Shown: positions 1 through 9,041 of the stretch, piece after piece
Position numbering within the stretch: the first letter of the stretch is position 1
Layout: each line of letters opens with the position of its first letter
Assembly (NCBI GenBank): GCA_903951425.1
Contig: CAJBBX010000028.1
Span: 49,048-113,047, forward strand
Length of the DNA: 64,000 bases
Reading direction: 5' to 3'
Source of the DNA: an uncultured Chthonomonas sp.
GTDB taxonomy: Bacteria; Armatimonadota; Chthonomonadetes; Chthonomonadales; CAJBBX01
Notes under the pieces: model-generated
Told to the model about the DNA's origin: nothing
Databases searched by the model: none
What the model saw: only the letters and a program-made list of their open reading frames with translations
Made by a program: the position numbers and the translations under genes

Positions 1-1
1 G

Positions 2-73
2 GTGGATCTGGTGGCCGACGATGAGCCGCCCGTGCGGCAGGGGTTGAAGGCGAGGGACAGGGGGACGACATGA
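2..73 (+). CDS. 3' end of an unidentified gene upstream of carA (partial)
   Basis: An open frame enters from the left edge and stops with TGA at 71-73, overlapping the carA ATG as ATGA. Only 23 codons are visible and they show no recognisable motif. In many bacteria the gene before carA is another pyrimidine gene such as pyrC, so that is a reasonable guess from position alone. The overlap suggests translational coupling to carA. Confidence 0.5.
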   Translation: MDLVADDEPPVRQGLKARDRGTT

Positions 74-1146
74 GAGCAATACTGGCGCTGGAGGACGGGA
101 CCTGGTTCGAGGGGCGTAGCCTGGGCCGCCAGGGGCGCAGCTACGGCGAGGTGGTCTTCAACACCGGCATGACCGGCTATCAGGAGATCCTCACGGATCC
201 CTCCTACTCGGGCCAGATCGTCTGCCTGACCTACCCCATGGTGGGCAACTACGGTGTCAACACCGACGACTTCGAGTCGCGCCGTGTGCAGGTGGAGGGC
301 TTCATCGTCCGCGAGGCCGACGGAAACCCGAGTAACTGGCGCTCGACCACAACGCTGGACGCCTTCCTGAAGCAGCGCGACATCGTGGGGATCGAGGGCA
401 TCGATACCCGGCGCCTCACCCGGACGATCCGGAGCCGCGGCGTCATGATGGGCTCCATCTCCACCGACGAGGAGCCAGACGAGATCGTGGCCCGGATCCG
501 CCAGTCGCCCTCCTATGCCGGCGTCGATTTCGTGCGGAAGGTCACAACGGAGCAGCCCTACGAGTGGCCCTACGACGGCACGCCCAAGCATCGAGTGGCC
601 CTGCTGGACTGCGGCGTGAAGTTCAACATCATGCGTAGCCTGGCCGGCCTTGGGTGCCAGACCACGGTCTATCCCTGCACCGCCTCGCCGGAGGAGGTGA
701 TGGAGAGCGCACCGGACGGCATCATGCTTTCGCCGGGACCGGGCGATCCGGACACGCTGCGGTACATCGTGGAGACGGTCCGTGCGCTGGCCGGCAAGGT
801 CCCCACGATGGGCGTCTGCCTCGGGAACCAGTTGCTGGGCTACGCCTTCGGCAGCCGCTGCTATAAGCTGAAGTTCGGCCACCGGGGCAGCAACCACCCG
901 GTCCGGGACCTCAACACCGGCCGCGTCTACATCACGTCGCAGAATCACGGCTATGCGCTGGACCCCGATCGCCTGAGCGGCGGCATGGAGGTGGCGCATG
1001 TCAATCTGAACGACGGCACCGTGGAGGGCCTGCGCCACCGCGACCTGCCGATCTTCTCGATCCAGTACCACCCGGAGGCGAGCCCTGGTCCCACCGACAG
1101 CATGTACTTCTTCAAGCAGTTCGTCGCAATGATGGATGCCGCCTGA
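70..1146 (+). CDS. carA: Carbamoyl-phosphate synthase small (glutaminase) subunit
   Basis: CarA hydrolyses glutamine and passes ammonia to the CarB subunit, which makes carbamoyl phosphate for pyrimidines and arginine. The 358-residue protein has the family's N-terminal domain (FNTGMTGYQEILTDPSY near residues 30-45) and a C-terminal class I glutamine amidotransferase domain. The nucleophile is Cys250 in GVCLGNQ, where the usual form is G[IV]CLGHQ, so His is replaced by Asn two residues after the Cys-Leu pair. His334 and Glu336 in QYHPEASPGP complete the triad. Length is close to the normal 360-380. The ATG at 70 overlaps the previous stop. Two unrelated genes separate it from the split carB genes downstream, but all are co-directional and closely packed, so one operon is likely. 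Confidence 0.97.
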   Translation: MRAILALEDGTWFEGRSLGRQGRSYGEVVFNTGMTGYQEILTDPSYSGQIVCLTYPMVGNYGVNTDDFESRRVQVEGFIVREADGNPSNWRSTTTLDAFLKQRDIVGIEGIDTRRLTRTIRSRGVMMGSISTDEEPDEIVARIRQSPSYAGVDFVRKVTTEQPYEWPYDGTPKHRVALLDCGVKFNIMRSLAGLGCQTTVYPCTASPEEVMESAPDGIMLSPGPGDPDTLRYIVETVRALAGKVPTMGVCLGNQLLGYAFGSRCYKLKFGHRGSNHPVRDLNTGRVYITSQNHGYALDPDRLSGGMEVAHVNLNDGTVEGLRHRDLPIFSIQYHPEASPGPTDSMYFFKQFVAMMDAA

Positions 1147-1154
1147 CCGCCGCC

Positions 1155-2018
1155 ATGACCCAGCCAAAAGACGACCTACGGGAAGCCGACACCACGGAGA
1201 CTGCGGTAGCCGAACCTGCGATTCAGCACGTGGAGCTCTCGTATGCTGAGGCCGTGCAGGCGGCCGCCCCGCCGGATCTGCCGGCCGAGGAGCCCGTAGG
1301 CACGCCTGCCGTGCCTGATCCCGAGGTCCGAAGAAATGCCGCTCGCCGCCTGGCCGAGAGCCGCCGCATGCGCCGTCTGCGCATCATCGCGCCCGTCATG
1401 GTGCTGCTTGCGTTTCTCTGTTGGGTCTACACGACGCACTTTATCCCGTCGCCCTCCATGACGCCGACACTGATGCCCGGCGACCACATCCTGGCCATGC
1501 GATCCTGGATCGCCTACTCCGGAGGCGCCGTCCCTGCGCGTGGCGACATTGTCGTCTTCCTGCCTCCCGAGCAGCCCGGCGCGCCCGAGGGCTACTACTC
1601 AACGGTGCCGGAAGAGCCGGTCAGCACCAACGCGGTGGATCGCCTCAAAGCGATTGTGGCGCGGCGCCGGAACGTGGAGGTCTGGATCAAGCGGGTCGTC
1701 GGCCTGCCCGGCGAGGTTGTCCAGATCGCCCAGGGCTCAGTCTACATCAACGGCAAGGAGCTGGATCACCGGTACTACAATCGCCAGCCAGACGCCGGGC
1801 CCGACTACCCCTACATGTTCGGCTTCCTCCCCGTGAGGTTGGGCGCCGATGAGGTCTTTGTACTCGGTGACAACCCGCTGGACAGCGACGATAGCCGCTT
1901 CTGGGGTCCGCTGAAGGTGGGCAGCATCACCAGCAAGTTCGTGCGCGTCATCTTCCGCGAGGGCGCCAACGGGCCGAACGCCCGCAAGGCCCGAGCAGAG
2001 CAGGAAGAGGGCGGTTGA
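1155..2018 (+). CDS. lepB: Signal peptidase I
   Basis: This is a membrane serine protease that removes signal peptides from exported proteins. After an unusually long, acidic and Pro/Ala-rich cytoplasmic N-terminus of about 75 residues there is one membrane segment (about 76-93), followed by the box B motif PSPSMTPTLMPGD with nucleophile Ser101. The general base is Lys179 in IKRVVGLPGE. The VFVLGDNPLDSDDSR motif near 235-249 is the conserved box E. At 287 residues it is longer than many bacterial LepB proteins because of the N-terminal tail. It begins 8 nt after carA and ends 1 nt before the next ATG, so it is embedded in the carA operon. Confidence 0.95.
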   Translation: MTQPKDDLREADTTETAVAEPAIQHVELSYAEAVQAAAPPDLPAEEPVGTPAVPDPEVRRNAARRLAESRRMRRLRIIAPVMVLLAFLCWVYTTHFIPSPSMTPTLMPGDHILAMRSWIAYSGGAVPARGDIVVFLPPEQPGAPEGYYSTVPEEPVSTNAVDRLKAIVARRRNVEVWIKRVVGLPGEVVQIAQGSVYINGKELDHRYYNRQPDAGPDYPYMFGFLPVRLGADEVFVLGDNPLDSDDSRFWGPLKVGSITSKFVRVIFREGANGPNARKARAEQEEGG

Positions 2019-2019
2019 C

Positions 2020-3807
2020 ATGGCTCCCTTGAAGTCCTTCCTGCCGGCACTGGTCATCCTGGCCGCCTCATTCGCCCTGCGCGCCGTGGCGCTGGATACG
2101 GACGCCTACGGCCGCCTGGACTGGAGCGCCGGATTGCTCACGGACGAGGGCTTCTACACGCACAACGCCCGGAACATGGCCCTCTATGGTACGGCCCGGA
2201 CCGATGAGTTCAACAATATGCTGCTGTCGCCGTCGCTCCATGCACTGCAGGCGTGGCTTATGGCGAGCTTCGGCGTCGGCGTCGTGCAAGTGCGGTGGAT
2301 CTCAGTGCTGTCGGGCACCGTCGGCGTGGGCCTCCTGGGCGCCATCCTGTGGCGCACGGTGAGCCCGCTCGCGGCGCTGGGTGCTATGGCCGTGCTCGGC
2401 CTGGACCACACCAGCGCGCTCTTCAGCCGGATGGCGCTCATGGACACGCCGGCGGGTCTGGGCTGCACCATGGGCCTGGCCTGCTTCGCAGCCGCGCTCC
2501 TCACACGGCGCAACCGGGCTGCGTGGGCCTGGCTGGCGCTCTGCGGGGCGGTACTGGGCGCTACGGTGATGAACCGATCGCTCACGCTCTACATCCTGCC
2601 GGCGCCGGCCCTGGCCTTGCTCCATGTGGCCTACGGCATGGGCGTTCGGCGCGGCCGAAGTTGGGTCATCACGCGGTTGGCGGCCTATGGCGCTGCCCTG
2701 GTCCTGGTGGTCGGCGGCTTCTGGCTTGAGTACATACGCCCGAATGCCGCCGAGATCGGCCCGATGACGCGCTACTATCGGACGCGGCAGCTCCAGCCGA
2801 AGTCGGTGCAGCATCTGGCGGGGAACCTCCAGCGCGCGGCGTTCGGCGACCACCGGGGCATCGCGCCCTACCTGTTCCGCCATGCGCCGGTCCCCTTCGT
2901 GCTGACGCTGGTCGGACTGGCGGCGGCGGGTGTGGGCAGGCTTCGGCGGAACGCCGCGCCGTCCGCCGACGCAGATGCCGCGCTGGCCCGGCAGGGCGTC
3001 CTGGCGTTCCTGGCGGCGTGGTTGGCCTGCGGCTGGCTGCTGCTGGCGGCCGTGGCCTACTCGCCCACGAGGTACTACATCTCGACCTACCCGGCGTTGG
3101 CGGGCCTTGCAGGATGGGCCCTCGGCGCGCTGGTCCCCAACGTCCGGCGGCTGGCTACCCGACTTCCGGCGGCCCGGTTCACCGTGGCGGCGCTGACGGC
3201 GTTCATCGTCTACCATGCCGTGCAGACCCTTGTGCATCGGGGCGCCCCGGGCGCCCGGGGAGTGGCCATGGCGGCCCTCTGCGCCCTGCCCGCCGTGGCC
3301 GCGCTCGGCTGGCTGCGCTGGGGGCGGCCCATTGACCTGTCGCGGCGCGCAGTCCCGGCCATGGTCGCCCTATGCGCCGTCTGGGTGATGACCAACGGGT
3401 GGTGGCTTGCCGATTGGGGACGGAACCTGAGCCGCAGCCAGATCGAAATGTCGCAGTGGCTGGGCGCGGAGCTGCCCCGCGGCTCAGTGCTCATCGGCGA
3501 CGTGGCGCCTGGCGTCTGCATGGACAACCGGCTCGTTGCCGTGAATGTCATTGATGGGCTCTGCAACGGCGACTCACCGGTGGAGCGCTGGGCGGGCCGG
3601 CCTCGGTACGTCGTCATCCTCGACGGCCGGTGGCTTGAAAAGTACTGGACCGAGCGCTACTCCGAGCTCATCATCCCGGCCAACCGGGTGAAGCTGGCCC
3701 GCGTCCTCCGGTGGGATGTGGGCGTCTACCGGGTGCCGGCCGACTATGCCGCTCGGGCGCATCGGGTCACGATCGGGCGGAACAGCCCGGAAGGGAAGAC
3801 AGGATAA
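2020..3807 (+). CDS. GT39/ArnT-like integral membrane glycosyltransferase
   Basis: A 595-residue protein with about ten or more hydrophobic segments and an early acidic loop containing LLTDEGFYTHNARNMA. This resembles the first-loop catalytic Asp-Glu of GT-C fold enzymes (ArnT/PMT and dolichyl-phosphate mannose-protein mannosyltransferase type), which move sugars from polyprenyl phosphate carriers onto lipids, glycans or proteins at the outer face of the membrane. A soluble C-terminal part of about 120 residues follows the last helix. The start lies 1 nt after the lepB stop. Acceptor and donor cannot be told from sequence. The carB half follows after only 3 nt. Confidence 0.7.
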   Translation: MAPLKSFLPALVILAASFALRAVALDTDAYGRLDWSAGLLTDEGFYTHNARNMALYGTARTDEFNNMLLSPSLHALQAWLMASFGVGVVQVRWISVLSGTVGVGLLGAILWRTVSPLAALGAMAVLGLDHTSALFSRMALMDTPAGLGCTMGLACFAAALLTRRNRAAWAWLALCGAVLGATVMNRSLTLYILPAPALALLHVAYGMGVRRGRSWVITRLAAYGAALVLVVGGFWLEYIRPNAAEIGPMTRYYRTRQLQPKSVQHLAGNLQRAAFGDHRGIAPYLFRHAPVPFVLTLVGLAAAGVGRLRRNAAPSADADAALARQGVLAFLAAWLACGWLLLAAVAYSPTRYYISTYPALAGLAGWALGALVPNVRRLATRLPAARFTVAALTAFIVYHAVQTLVHRGAPGARGVAMAALCALPAVAALGWLRWGRPIDLSRRAVPAMVALCAVWVMTNGWWLADWGRNLSRSQIEMSQWLGAELPRGSVLIGDVAPGVCMDNRLVAVNVIDGLCNGDSPVERWAGRPRYVVILDGRWLEKYWTERYSELIIPANRVKLARVLRWDVGVYRVPADYAARAHRVTIGRNSPEGKTG

Positions 3808-3810
3808 GAG

Positions 3811-5499
3811 ATGCCGCGAGATCCTTCCATCAAGAGAGTCCTCGTGATCGGGTCGGGCCCCATCATTATCGGGCAGGCGGCGGAGTTTGACTACGCCGGC
3901 ACCCAGGCATGCCGATCCCTGCGCGAGGAAGGCGTCGAGGTCATCCTGATCAACTCCAATCCGGCCACGATCATGACCGATCTGGAGATGGCCGACCGCG
4001 TCTACATTGAGCCGCTGAACGTGGAGTTCGCCGCGCGGATCATTGAGCGCGAGCGCCCCGACGGCCTGCTCGCCACGCTGGGGGGCCAGACCGGCCTGAA
4101 CCTCGCCACGCAGTTGGCCGACGCCGGCGTGCTGGAGCGGTTCAACGTGCGCCTGCTGGGCACGCCGCTGGCATCGATCCAGATGGCCGAGGACCGTGAG
4201 GAGTTCCGCTCCCTCATGCGGCGCATCGGCGAGCCCGTGCCGGAGAGTTGGATCGTTGAGGATACCGACGCCCTGTCCGCGTCCGGTACCCACGGCGTCT
4301 GGCCCCTTATCGTACGGCCTGCCTACACGCTGGGCGGCACGGGCGGCGGCATCGCCCACAACATGGACCAGCTCATGGAGATCGGTAGCCGCGGCCTGAA
4401 GCTCTCAATGCGCGGCCAGGTGATGATCGAGCGGTGTCTCCTCGGTTGGAAAGAGATCGAGTACGAGGTGATGCGCGACGCCAACGACACCTGCATCACC
4501 GTCTGCAACATGGAGAACTTTGACCCCATGGGCGTCCATACCGGGGACTCCATCGTGGTCGCGCCGTCGCAGACGCTCTCCGACAAGGAGTACCAGATGC
4601 TGCGGACGGCATCGCTGAACATCATCCGCAGCCTCGGCATTGAGGGCGGCTGCAACGTGCAGCTGGCGCTCTCACCCGACTCGTTCGACTACTTCGTCAT
4701 CGAGGTGAACCCCAGGGTCTCGCGCTCCTCGGCGCTGGCCTCCAAGGCCACCGGCTATCCCATCGCACGGGTGGCCGCCAAGATCGCCGTGGGTCTCTAT
4801 CTGGACGAGATTCAGAATGCCGTCACGCAGAAGACGCTGGCCTGCTTCGAGCCGACCCTGGACTACTGCGTCGTGAAGATCCCGCGCTGGCCGTTCGACA
4901 AGTTCACGCTGGCCGACCGCCGGATCACCACACAGATGAAGGCCACCGGCGAGGTGATGGCCATCGACCGCTCCTTTGAGCCTGCCCTGATGAAGGCCAT
5001 CCGGAGCCTGGAGATCGGCGCCTACGGGCTCTCCGGCAAGCACGTGAACGCGCTCTCCGATGTGCAGCTGGAGGAGCGCATCTCCGTCGCCACTGATGAG
5101 CGGCTCTTCGCCATTGCCGAGGCCTTCCGCCGCGGCATGATGGTCGAGGAGGTCCAGGCGCTCTCGGCCATCGATCCCTGGTTTCTCCATCGCGTCCGCA
5201 ACCTGGTGGCCATGGAGACGCGCCTTCGGGTCCATGGGCGAGCCATCGCGGCGCTGGCGGACACGCTGGACCCGACCGCCGCCGAGGTGGCTATCCTCCG
5301 TGAGGCCAAGCGGATGGGCTTTGCCGACAAGCAGATCGGCGAGTGTATCGGGCTGGCCGAGTCGCTGGTGCGCGACCTGCGCCGGGCCTTCGGGATCGTG
5401 GCGACCTTCAAGATGGTGGACACCTGCGCCGCCGAGTTCGAGGCCGCGACGCCCTACTACTACTCGTGCTACGACGAGGAGACCGAGACGATCCCGTAG
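3811..5499 (+). CDS. carB: Carbamoyl-phosphate synthase large subunit, N-terminal half (carboxyphosphate domain)
   Basis: This 562-residue protein corresponds to the first half of the usual 1,050-1,100 residue CarB. It opens with a preATP-grasp motif ([21 protein letters not shown]), has an ATP-grasp domain with the LGGTGGG loop, and runs through the oligomerisation domain to the linker sequence [11 protein letters not shown], where it stops at TAG 5497-5499. In the intact enzyme this half phosphorylates bicarbonate. The second half is a separate gene starting at 5569 in the same reading frame. Two in-frame stops (5497 and 5551) lie between them and the second gene has its own ribosome-binding site. 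This argues for a true gene split rather than a sequencing error or one readthrough codon. Confidence 0.93.
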   Translation: MPRDPSIKRVLVIGSGPIIIGQAAEFDYAGTQACRSLREEGVEVILINSNPATIMTDLEMADRVYIEPLNVEFAARIIERERPDGLLATLGGQTGLNLATQLADAGVLERFNVRLLGTPLASIQMAEDREEFRSLMRRIGEPVPESWIVEDTDALSASGTHGVWPLIVRPAYTLGGTGGGIAHNMDQLMEIGSRGLKLSMRGQVMIERCLLGWKEIEYEVMRDANDTCITVCNMENFDPMGVHTGDSIVVAPSQTLSDKEYQMLRTASLNIIRSLGIEGGCNVQLALSPDSFDYFVIEVNPRVSRSSALASKATGYPIARVAAKIAVGLYLDEIQNAVTQKTLACFEPTLDYCVVKIPRWPFDKFTLADRRITTQMKATGEVMAIDRSFEPALMKAIRSLEIGAYGLSGKHVNALSDVQLEERISVATDERLFAIAEAFRRGMMVEEVQALSAIDPWFLHRVRNLVAMETRLRVHGRAIAALADTLDPTAAEVAILREAKRMGFADKQIGECIGLAESLVRDLRRAFGIVATFKMVDTCAAEFEAATPYYYSCYDEETETIP

Positions 5500-5568
5500 T
5501 CGTCGGGCCTGTGTCTGGTCCGTCTGTTCCGGCCGCGGCCGATGACGCTGTGAAGGAGGCTTCGTAAA

Positions 5569-7191
5569 GTGGCAGCAAGCTCAGGCAAGAAGAAGATCGT
5601 GGTGATCGGCTCGGGGCCCATCCGAATCGGGCAGGGCATCGAGTTCGACTACTGCTCGGTGCACTGCGTCTGGGCGCTCCGGGAGGCGGGCTACGAGGCT
5701 CTCATCATCAACAACAATCCGGAGACGGTGAGCACCGACTTCGACACCTCCGACCGCCTGTACTTCGAGCCGCTCACCACCGAGGACGTCCTCAACGTCC
5801 TCGAGGCCGAGCAGCCCGAGGGCGTCATCGTGCAGTTCGGCGGCCAGACGGCCATCAACCTGGCGCGGCCGCTGCACGATGCGGGGATCCGCATCTTCGG
5901 CTCGAGTTGCGAGTCCATCGACTTGGCCGAGGACCGCGACCGCTTTGAGCGCGTCCTCCGCGACCTGGGCATCCCCAAGCCCGCCGGCCGCGCCGTGACG
6001 AGCCTCCGCGCCGCCGAAGAGGTGGCCGAGGAGATCGGGTATCCCGTCCTGGTGCGGCCCTCGTACGTCCTTGGCGGCCGCGCCATGGAGATCATCTTCG
6101 CGCCGGACGAGCTTCGGTCCTATATGCAGTACGTGGTGGAGGTCTCTCCCAAGGCGCCGATCCTCGTGGACAAGTATGTGCTCGGCCGCGAGGTCGAGGT
6201 TGACGTCATCAGCGACGGCGTAGACTGCCTCCTGCCCGGCATCATGGAGCACATTGAGCGCGCGGGCGTCCACTCCGGCGATTCCATGGCCGTCTACCCG
6301 CCGCAGACGCTGAACCGCGACATCATCGATCAGATCGTGGACACGGCCACCGCCCTGGCCCGGCGCCTCGAGGTGCGCGGCCTCATGAACATCCAGTACG
6401 TCGTCGAGGCGAACGAGGGTGAGAAGCACGGCTCGCAGGCCCTCCACGGCGGATCCGCGCAGGTGATCGAGGTGAACCCGCGGGCCAGCCGCACGGTGCC
6501 CTACCTCTCCAAGATCACCGGTATCCCCATGGTGAAGGTCGCCACGCACGTCATGGTCGGCCGGACGCTGAAGGAACAGGGCTACAAGGGCGGGCTCCAC
6601 CCATCGGCGCCGCTGATCGCCGTCAAGGCGCCCGTCTTCAGCTTCCCCAAGCTGGTGGGAGTGGACATCGCGCTGGGGCCGGAGATGAAGTCCACCGGCG
6701 AGATCATGGGGCTGGAGACCGACTACAACCGGGCCCTATACAAGGCCATGATCGCCAGCGGCGTCGATGTGCCCACCACAGGCACGCTGCTTGCCACCAT
6801 CGCGGACCACGACAAGGCCGAGGCGGTCGACATCATCCGCCAGTTCTCGGAGATCGGCTACAGCATCTACGGGACGCAGGGCACTGCCACGTATCTGGCC
6901 GCCCGGGGCATCGCGGCCAAGGTGGTCCACAAGATCCACGACCAGACGCCCAACCTGCTCGATCTGGTGCGCTCGGGCAAGGTCGACTTGCTGATCAACA
7001 CGCTTTCGCCGGACAAGCGCACCGAGCGTGAGGCGCTGCAGATCCGACGGGCTTCGGTCGAGGTCGGTGTGCCATGCCTCACGTCGCTGGATACGGCGCG
7101 CGCCCTGTTGCTGGCCCTGAGCGCCCGCAAGCAGGGGCGCGACTTCGCCTGCGATACGGTGGACGGCTACCTGGCCCCTGACGCCGGCTGA
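5569..7191 (+). CDS. carB: Carbamoyl-phosphate synthase large subunit, C-terminal half (carbamoyl phosphate and allosteric domains)
   Basis: A 540-residue protein matching the second half of CarB. It repeats the preATP-grasp motif ([19 protein letters not shown]), has a second ATP-grasp domain that phosphorylates carbamate, and ends with an MGS-like allosteric domain from about residue 400 ([31 protein letters not shown]). The start is GTG at 5569 with AAGGAGG at 5553-5559. Separate halves are known in some archaea and thermophilic bacteria such as Aquifex. The two proteins must assemble with CarA to channel ammonia and carbamate. Confidence 0.93.
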   Translation: MAASSGKKKIVVIGSGPIRIGQGIEFDYCSVHCVWALREAGYEALIINNNPETVSTDFDTSDRLYFEPLTTEDVLNVLEAEQPEGVIVQFGGQTAINLARPLHDAGIRIFGSSCESIDLAEDRDRFERVLRDLGIPKPAGRAVTSLRAAEEVAEEIGYPVLVRPSYVLGGRAMEIIFAPDELRSYMQYVVEVSPKAPILVDKYVLGREVEVDVISDGVDCLLPGIMEHIERAGVHSGDSMAVYPPQTLNRDIIDQIVDTATALARRLEVRGLMNIQYVVEANEGEKHGSQALHGGSAQVIEVNPRASRTVPYLSKITGIPMVKVATHVMVGRTLKEQGYKGGLHPSAPLIAVKAPVFSFPKLVGVDIALGPEMKSTGEIMGLETDYNRALYKAMIASGVDVPTTGTLLATIADHDKAEAVDIIRQFSEIGYSIYGTQGTATYLAARGIAAKVVHKIHDQTPNLLDLVRSGKVDLLINTLSPDKRTEREALQIRRASVEVGVPCLTSLDTARALLLALSARKQGRDFACDTVDGYLAPDAG

Positions 7192-7198
7192 CGAGGCC

Positions 7199-7630
7199 AT
7201 GGCGGGTGTGAAGCGGGTCGATCTGGAGATCGACTACCACGGATACACGGTCCGCGAGATGCTGGCCGACCTTGAGGCGCAGTCCACGCGCACCCAGTGG
7301 GCGTCCGCTCGTCGGGTGCGGCTGATCCACGGCACGGGCGAGGCGCTGTGGCACGAGTTGCGCTCCTGGTGTACGCGCCGGCGCCTTGACTGGGCGCCCG
7401 AGCCGCACAACACGGGTTGCACGCTCGTCTATCCTGCCTCGCGGCCTGAGCCGCATGTCGTTGCACCCCGTCCGCGCCGCGTTCATGTTCGACGTTCGCC
7501 CACGGCGCCTGTTCATGAGGCCCCGCCGCCTCCGCCTTCACCGGCCAACGCCGAGTTGATGGAACTGGAGATGGCCAAGCTCGGGGCGCTGGACCGCCGT
7601 CAGGTCCGCAGACTTAAGGGGGCAGAGTAG
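7199..7630 (+). CDS. Small Smr-domain protein
   Basis: A 143-residue protein whose first 85 residues fit the Smr (small MutS-related) fold: a variant of the LDLHG motif (IDYHGYTVREMLADLE), the VRLIHGTGEAL motif in place of IIHGKG, and a final HNTGCTLVYP strand. Smr domains bind and nick nucleic acids, either at the end of MutS2 or as stand-alone proteins. Here the domain stands alone, followed by a His/Pro/Arg-rich linker and a basic C-terminal helix. It starts 8 nt after carB and closes the carA operon. Substrate is unknown. Confidence 0.65.
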   Translation: MAGVKRVDLEIDYHGYTVREMLADLEAQSTRTQWASARRVRLIHGTGEALWHELRSWCTRRRLDWAPEPHNTGCTLVYPASRPEPHVVAPRPRRVHVRRSPTAPVHEAPPPPPSPANAELMELEMAKLGALDRRQVRRLKGAE

Positions 7631-7649
7631 GCTCCATGCCGCAATATGC

Positions 7650-7678
7650 TTGACACTCGTCGCTCACCCGAGTACAAT
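7650..7678 (+). promoter_or_regulatory. Sigma-70 type promoter for the pseudopilin unit
   Basis: TTGACA at 7650-7655 and TACAAT at 7673-7678 are separated by exactly 17 nt, very close to consensus. Transcription should start near 7685, giving a leader of about 140 nt before the ATG at 7825. Confidence 0.75.
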
Positions 7679-7796
7679 GCACGCGAAGGGCTGTAGCACA
7701 GCCTAGAGGCATCGCCGTCTGTACCCGTCAATGGGCGTCGGAGGCTGGTCGTTCAGGGAGGCCACACCGTCGTGCGGGGCAGGCGCCTAGCACACT

Positions 7797-7811
7797 CCGG
7801 CCATGGGCCGG
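7797..7811 (+). promoter_or_regulatory. Perfect hairpin abutting the pseudopilin ribosome-binding site
   Basis: CCGGCC-ATG-GGCCGG forms a six-pair stem directly before the AAGGGGG ribosome-binding site (7812-7818) of the pseudopilin gene. It may tune translation of the message. No known riboswitch consensus was recognised in the rest of the leader. Confidence 0.4.
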
Positions 7812-7824
7812 AAGGGGGTTACGC

Positions 7825-8664
7825 ATGCAGAACCGACCAAAGAATGGCTTCACCCTGATCGAACTGCTGGTTGTCATTGCGATCATTGCCATTCTCGCAG
7901 CCATCCTGTTCCCTGTCTTCGCACAGGCTCGGGAGAAGGCCCGCACATCGTCCTGTCTGTCCAACATCAAGCAGCTCGGTACCGGCATCGCCATGTACAT
8001 CCAGGATGTCGATGAGATGGTGCCCCGCGGTCAGTACTACGTCGACGGTATGGCGTCCCTCAACGGCCGCACCTGGGTCAAGGACATCGAGCCGTATACG
8101 AAGAACTGGCCCATCGCCCGCTGCCCCTCCGAGACCACCGACCCGTTCGGCATCTGGAATGGCTCTACCGCCAACATCAAGTGGTGGTACAACTGGATGC
8201 GCTGGCCGTCCTACGGCTACAACTGGAACTACCTGAACCAGTCCGACTGTAGCTACTGGGGCAACTGGGGCGGCGGTCTTCCCGTCTCCCTGGCAGCCAT
8301 CGGCTCCCCCGCCGCCACCGTCGCCCTGACCGACGTTAAGCTCGTCGGCACCAGCGCCGGTTTCTACACCTCCGCCACCGTGGACAGCCCGGCCGCCATC
8401 TGGGCGCCCGACTGCTGCACCTGGAGTAATGGTGGATGGGGCGTCGGCGCGTTCGGCGATACGCTGAACTTCGTCGGCAAGGAGACCTACACCGGTCTGT
8501 ACGCCGTTCGCCACACCAACGGCGGCAACGTTGCCTTCACCGATGGCCACAGCAAGTTCTACATGCCGGGCGCCGCAGCGGCCGGCACGAACTGGCGGAC
8601 CGGCATCGCCAGCGGCGCGATCGTGATCAACGACCGCTCGCAGTACATCTGGGACCTCCAGTAA
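7825..8664 (+). CDS. DUF1559-type prepilin-like protein with H-X9-DG motif
   Basis: A 279-residue type II secretion or type IV pilus-like pseudopilin. A short basic leader ends at Gly8, followed by FTLIE with the conserved Glu13 and a hydrophobic helix to about residue 35. A prepilin peptidase would cut after Gly8 and methylate Phe9. The [12 protein letters not shown] stretch and a C-terminal H-X9-DG motif (His230 to Asp240) mark the large DUF1559 family expanded in Armatimonadota and Planctomycetes. The middle is rich in Trp, Tyr, Asn and Gly, suggesting a surface-exposed carbohydrate- or surface-interacting domain. Each organism usually has many copies and the exact role is not established. 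Confidence 0.9.
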   Translation: MQNRPKNGFTLIELLVVIAIIAILAAILFPVFAQAREKARTSSCLSNIKQLGTGIAMYIQDVDEMVPRGQYYVDGMASLNGRTWVKDIEPYTKNWPIARCPSETTDPFGIWNGSTANIKWWYNWMRWPSYGYNWNYLNQSDCSYWGNWGGGLPVSLAAIGSPAATVALTDVKLVGTSAGFYTSATVDSPAAIWAPDCCTWSNGGWGVGAFGDTLNFVGKETYTGLYAVRHTNGGNVAFTDGHSKFYMPGAAAAGTNWRTGIASGAIVINDRSQYIWDLQ

Positions 8665-8674
8665 TCTAGGAGCT

Positions 8675-8929
8675 ATGATGCGAGCTTCCGCTAGAGCGTT
8701 GGGCTTGGTAGGCGTTGCGGCCCTTCTTTCTGCACTCGTTGTGGGTTGCGGCAAGAAGGATCCTCTCGAGGAAGCCGCCCCGCCGCCGTCGTCCACCGCA
8801 GTACAGGAGCCGACGGTCAAGAAGAACATGCCCGGTCCAGTCGGACCGACCAGCGTGGGTGGCCAGCAGGGCCCCGGGGCTAATGCCGGTGGTATGCAGG
8901 GCGCCGCGGTAAGACCGCCGGGTATGTAA
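8675..8929 (+). CDS. Small lipoprotein
   Basis: An 84-residue protein with a lipoprotein signal: basic start, hydrophobic core and a lipobox ending LVVGC at about Cys26, followed by a Lys/Asp/Glu patch and a low-complexity Pro/Gly-rich tail. TAGGAG at 8667-8672 precedes the ATG at 8675. It lies 10 nt after the pseudopilin and before a strong terminator, so the two form one transcript. No domain is recognisable. It may anchor or accompany the pseudopilin at the envelope. Confidence 0.7.
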   Translation: MMRASARALGLVGVAALLSALVVGCGKKDPLEEAAPPPSSTAVQEPTVKKNMPGPVGPTSVGGQQGPGANAGGMQGAAVRPPGM

Positions 8930-8969
8930 GCTTCGGCTTCATCCTGACGACGATGCCGCTTCGGACTCG

Positions 8970-9014
8970 CCGCGGGCGTCTGCCTTTCGAGGTAGGCGCC
9001 CGCGGTGTTTGCTT
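8970..9014 (+). terminator. Intrinsic terminator after the pseudopilin-lipoprotein unit
   Basis: CCGCGGGCG (8970-8978) pairs with CGCCCGCGG (8997-9005). The stem extends inward with G-U pairs to a six-base TTTCGA loop, about 15 pairs in all, and is followed by TGTTTGCTT. Confidence 0.75.
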
Positions 9015-9041
9015 AGGGCTACGCCAAATGCGGCTACTGGA

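Noticed and set aside
2302..3237. A 311-residue open frame on the minus strand inside the GT39-like gene
   Set aside because: It is a high-GC shadow: Arg/Gln/His-rich, without motifs, and antisense to a clear membrane protein.
5497..5568. A frameshift or stop-codon readthrough joining the two carB halves
   Set aside because: The halves are in the same frame, but two separate stops (TAG and TGA) lie between them and the second half has its own strong ribosome-binding site.
7685..7824. A cyclic-di-GMP riboswitch in the pseudopilin leader
   Set aside because: The conserved GEMM core was not found by eye. Only the simple hairpin next to the ribosome-binding site is supported.
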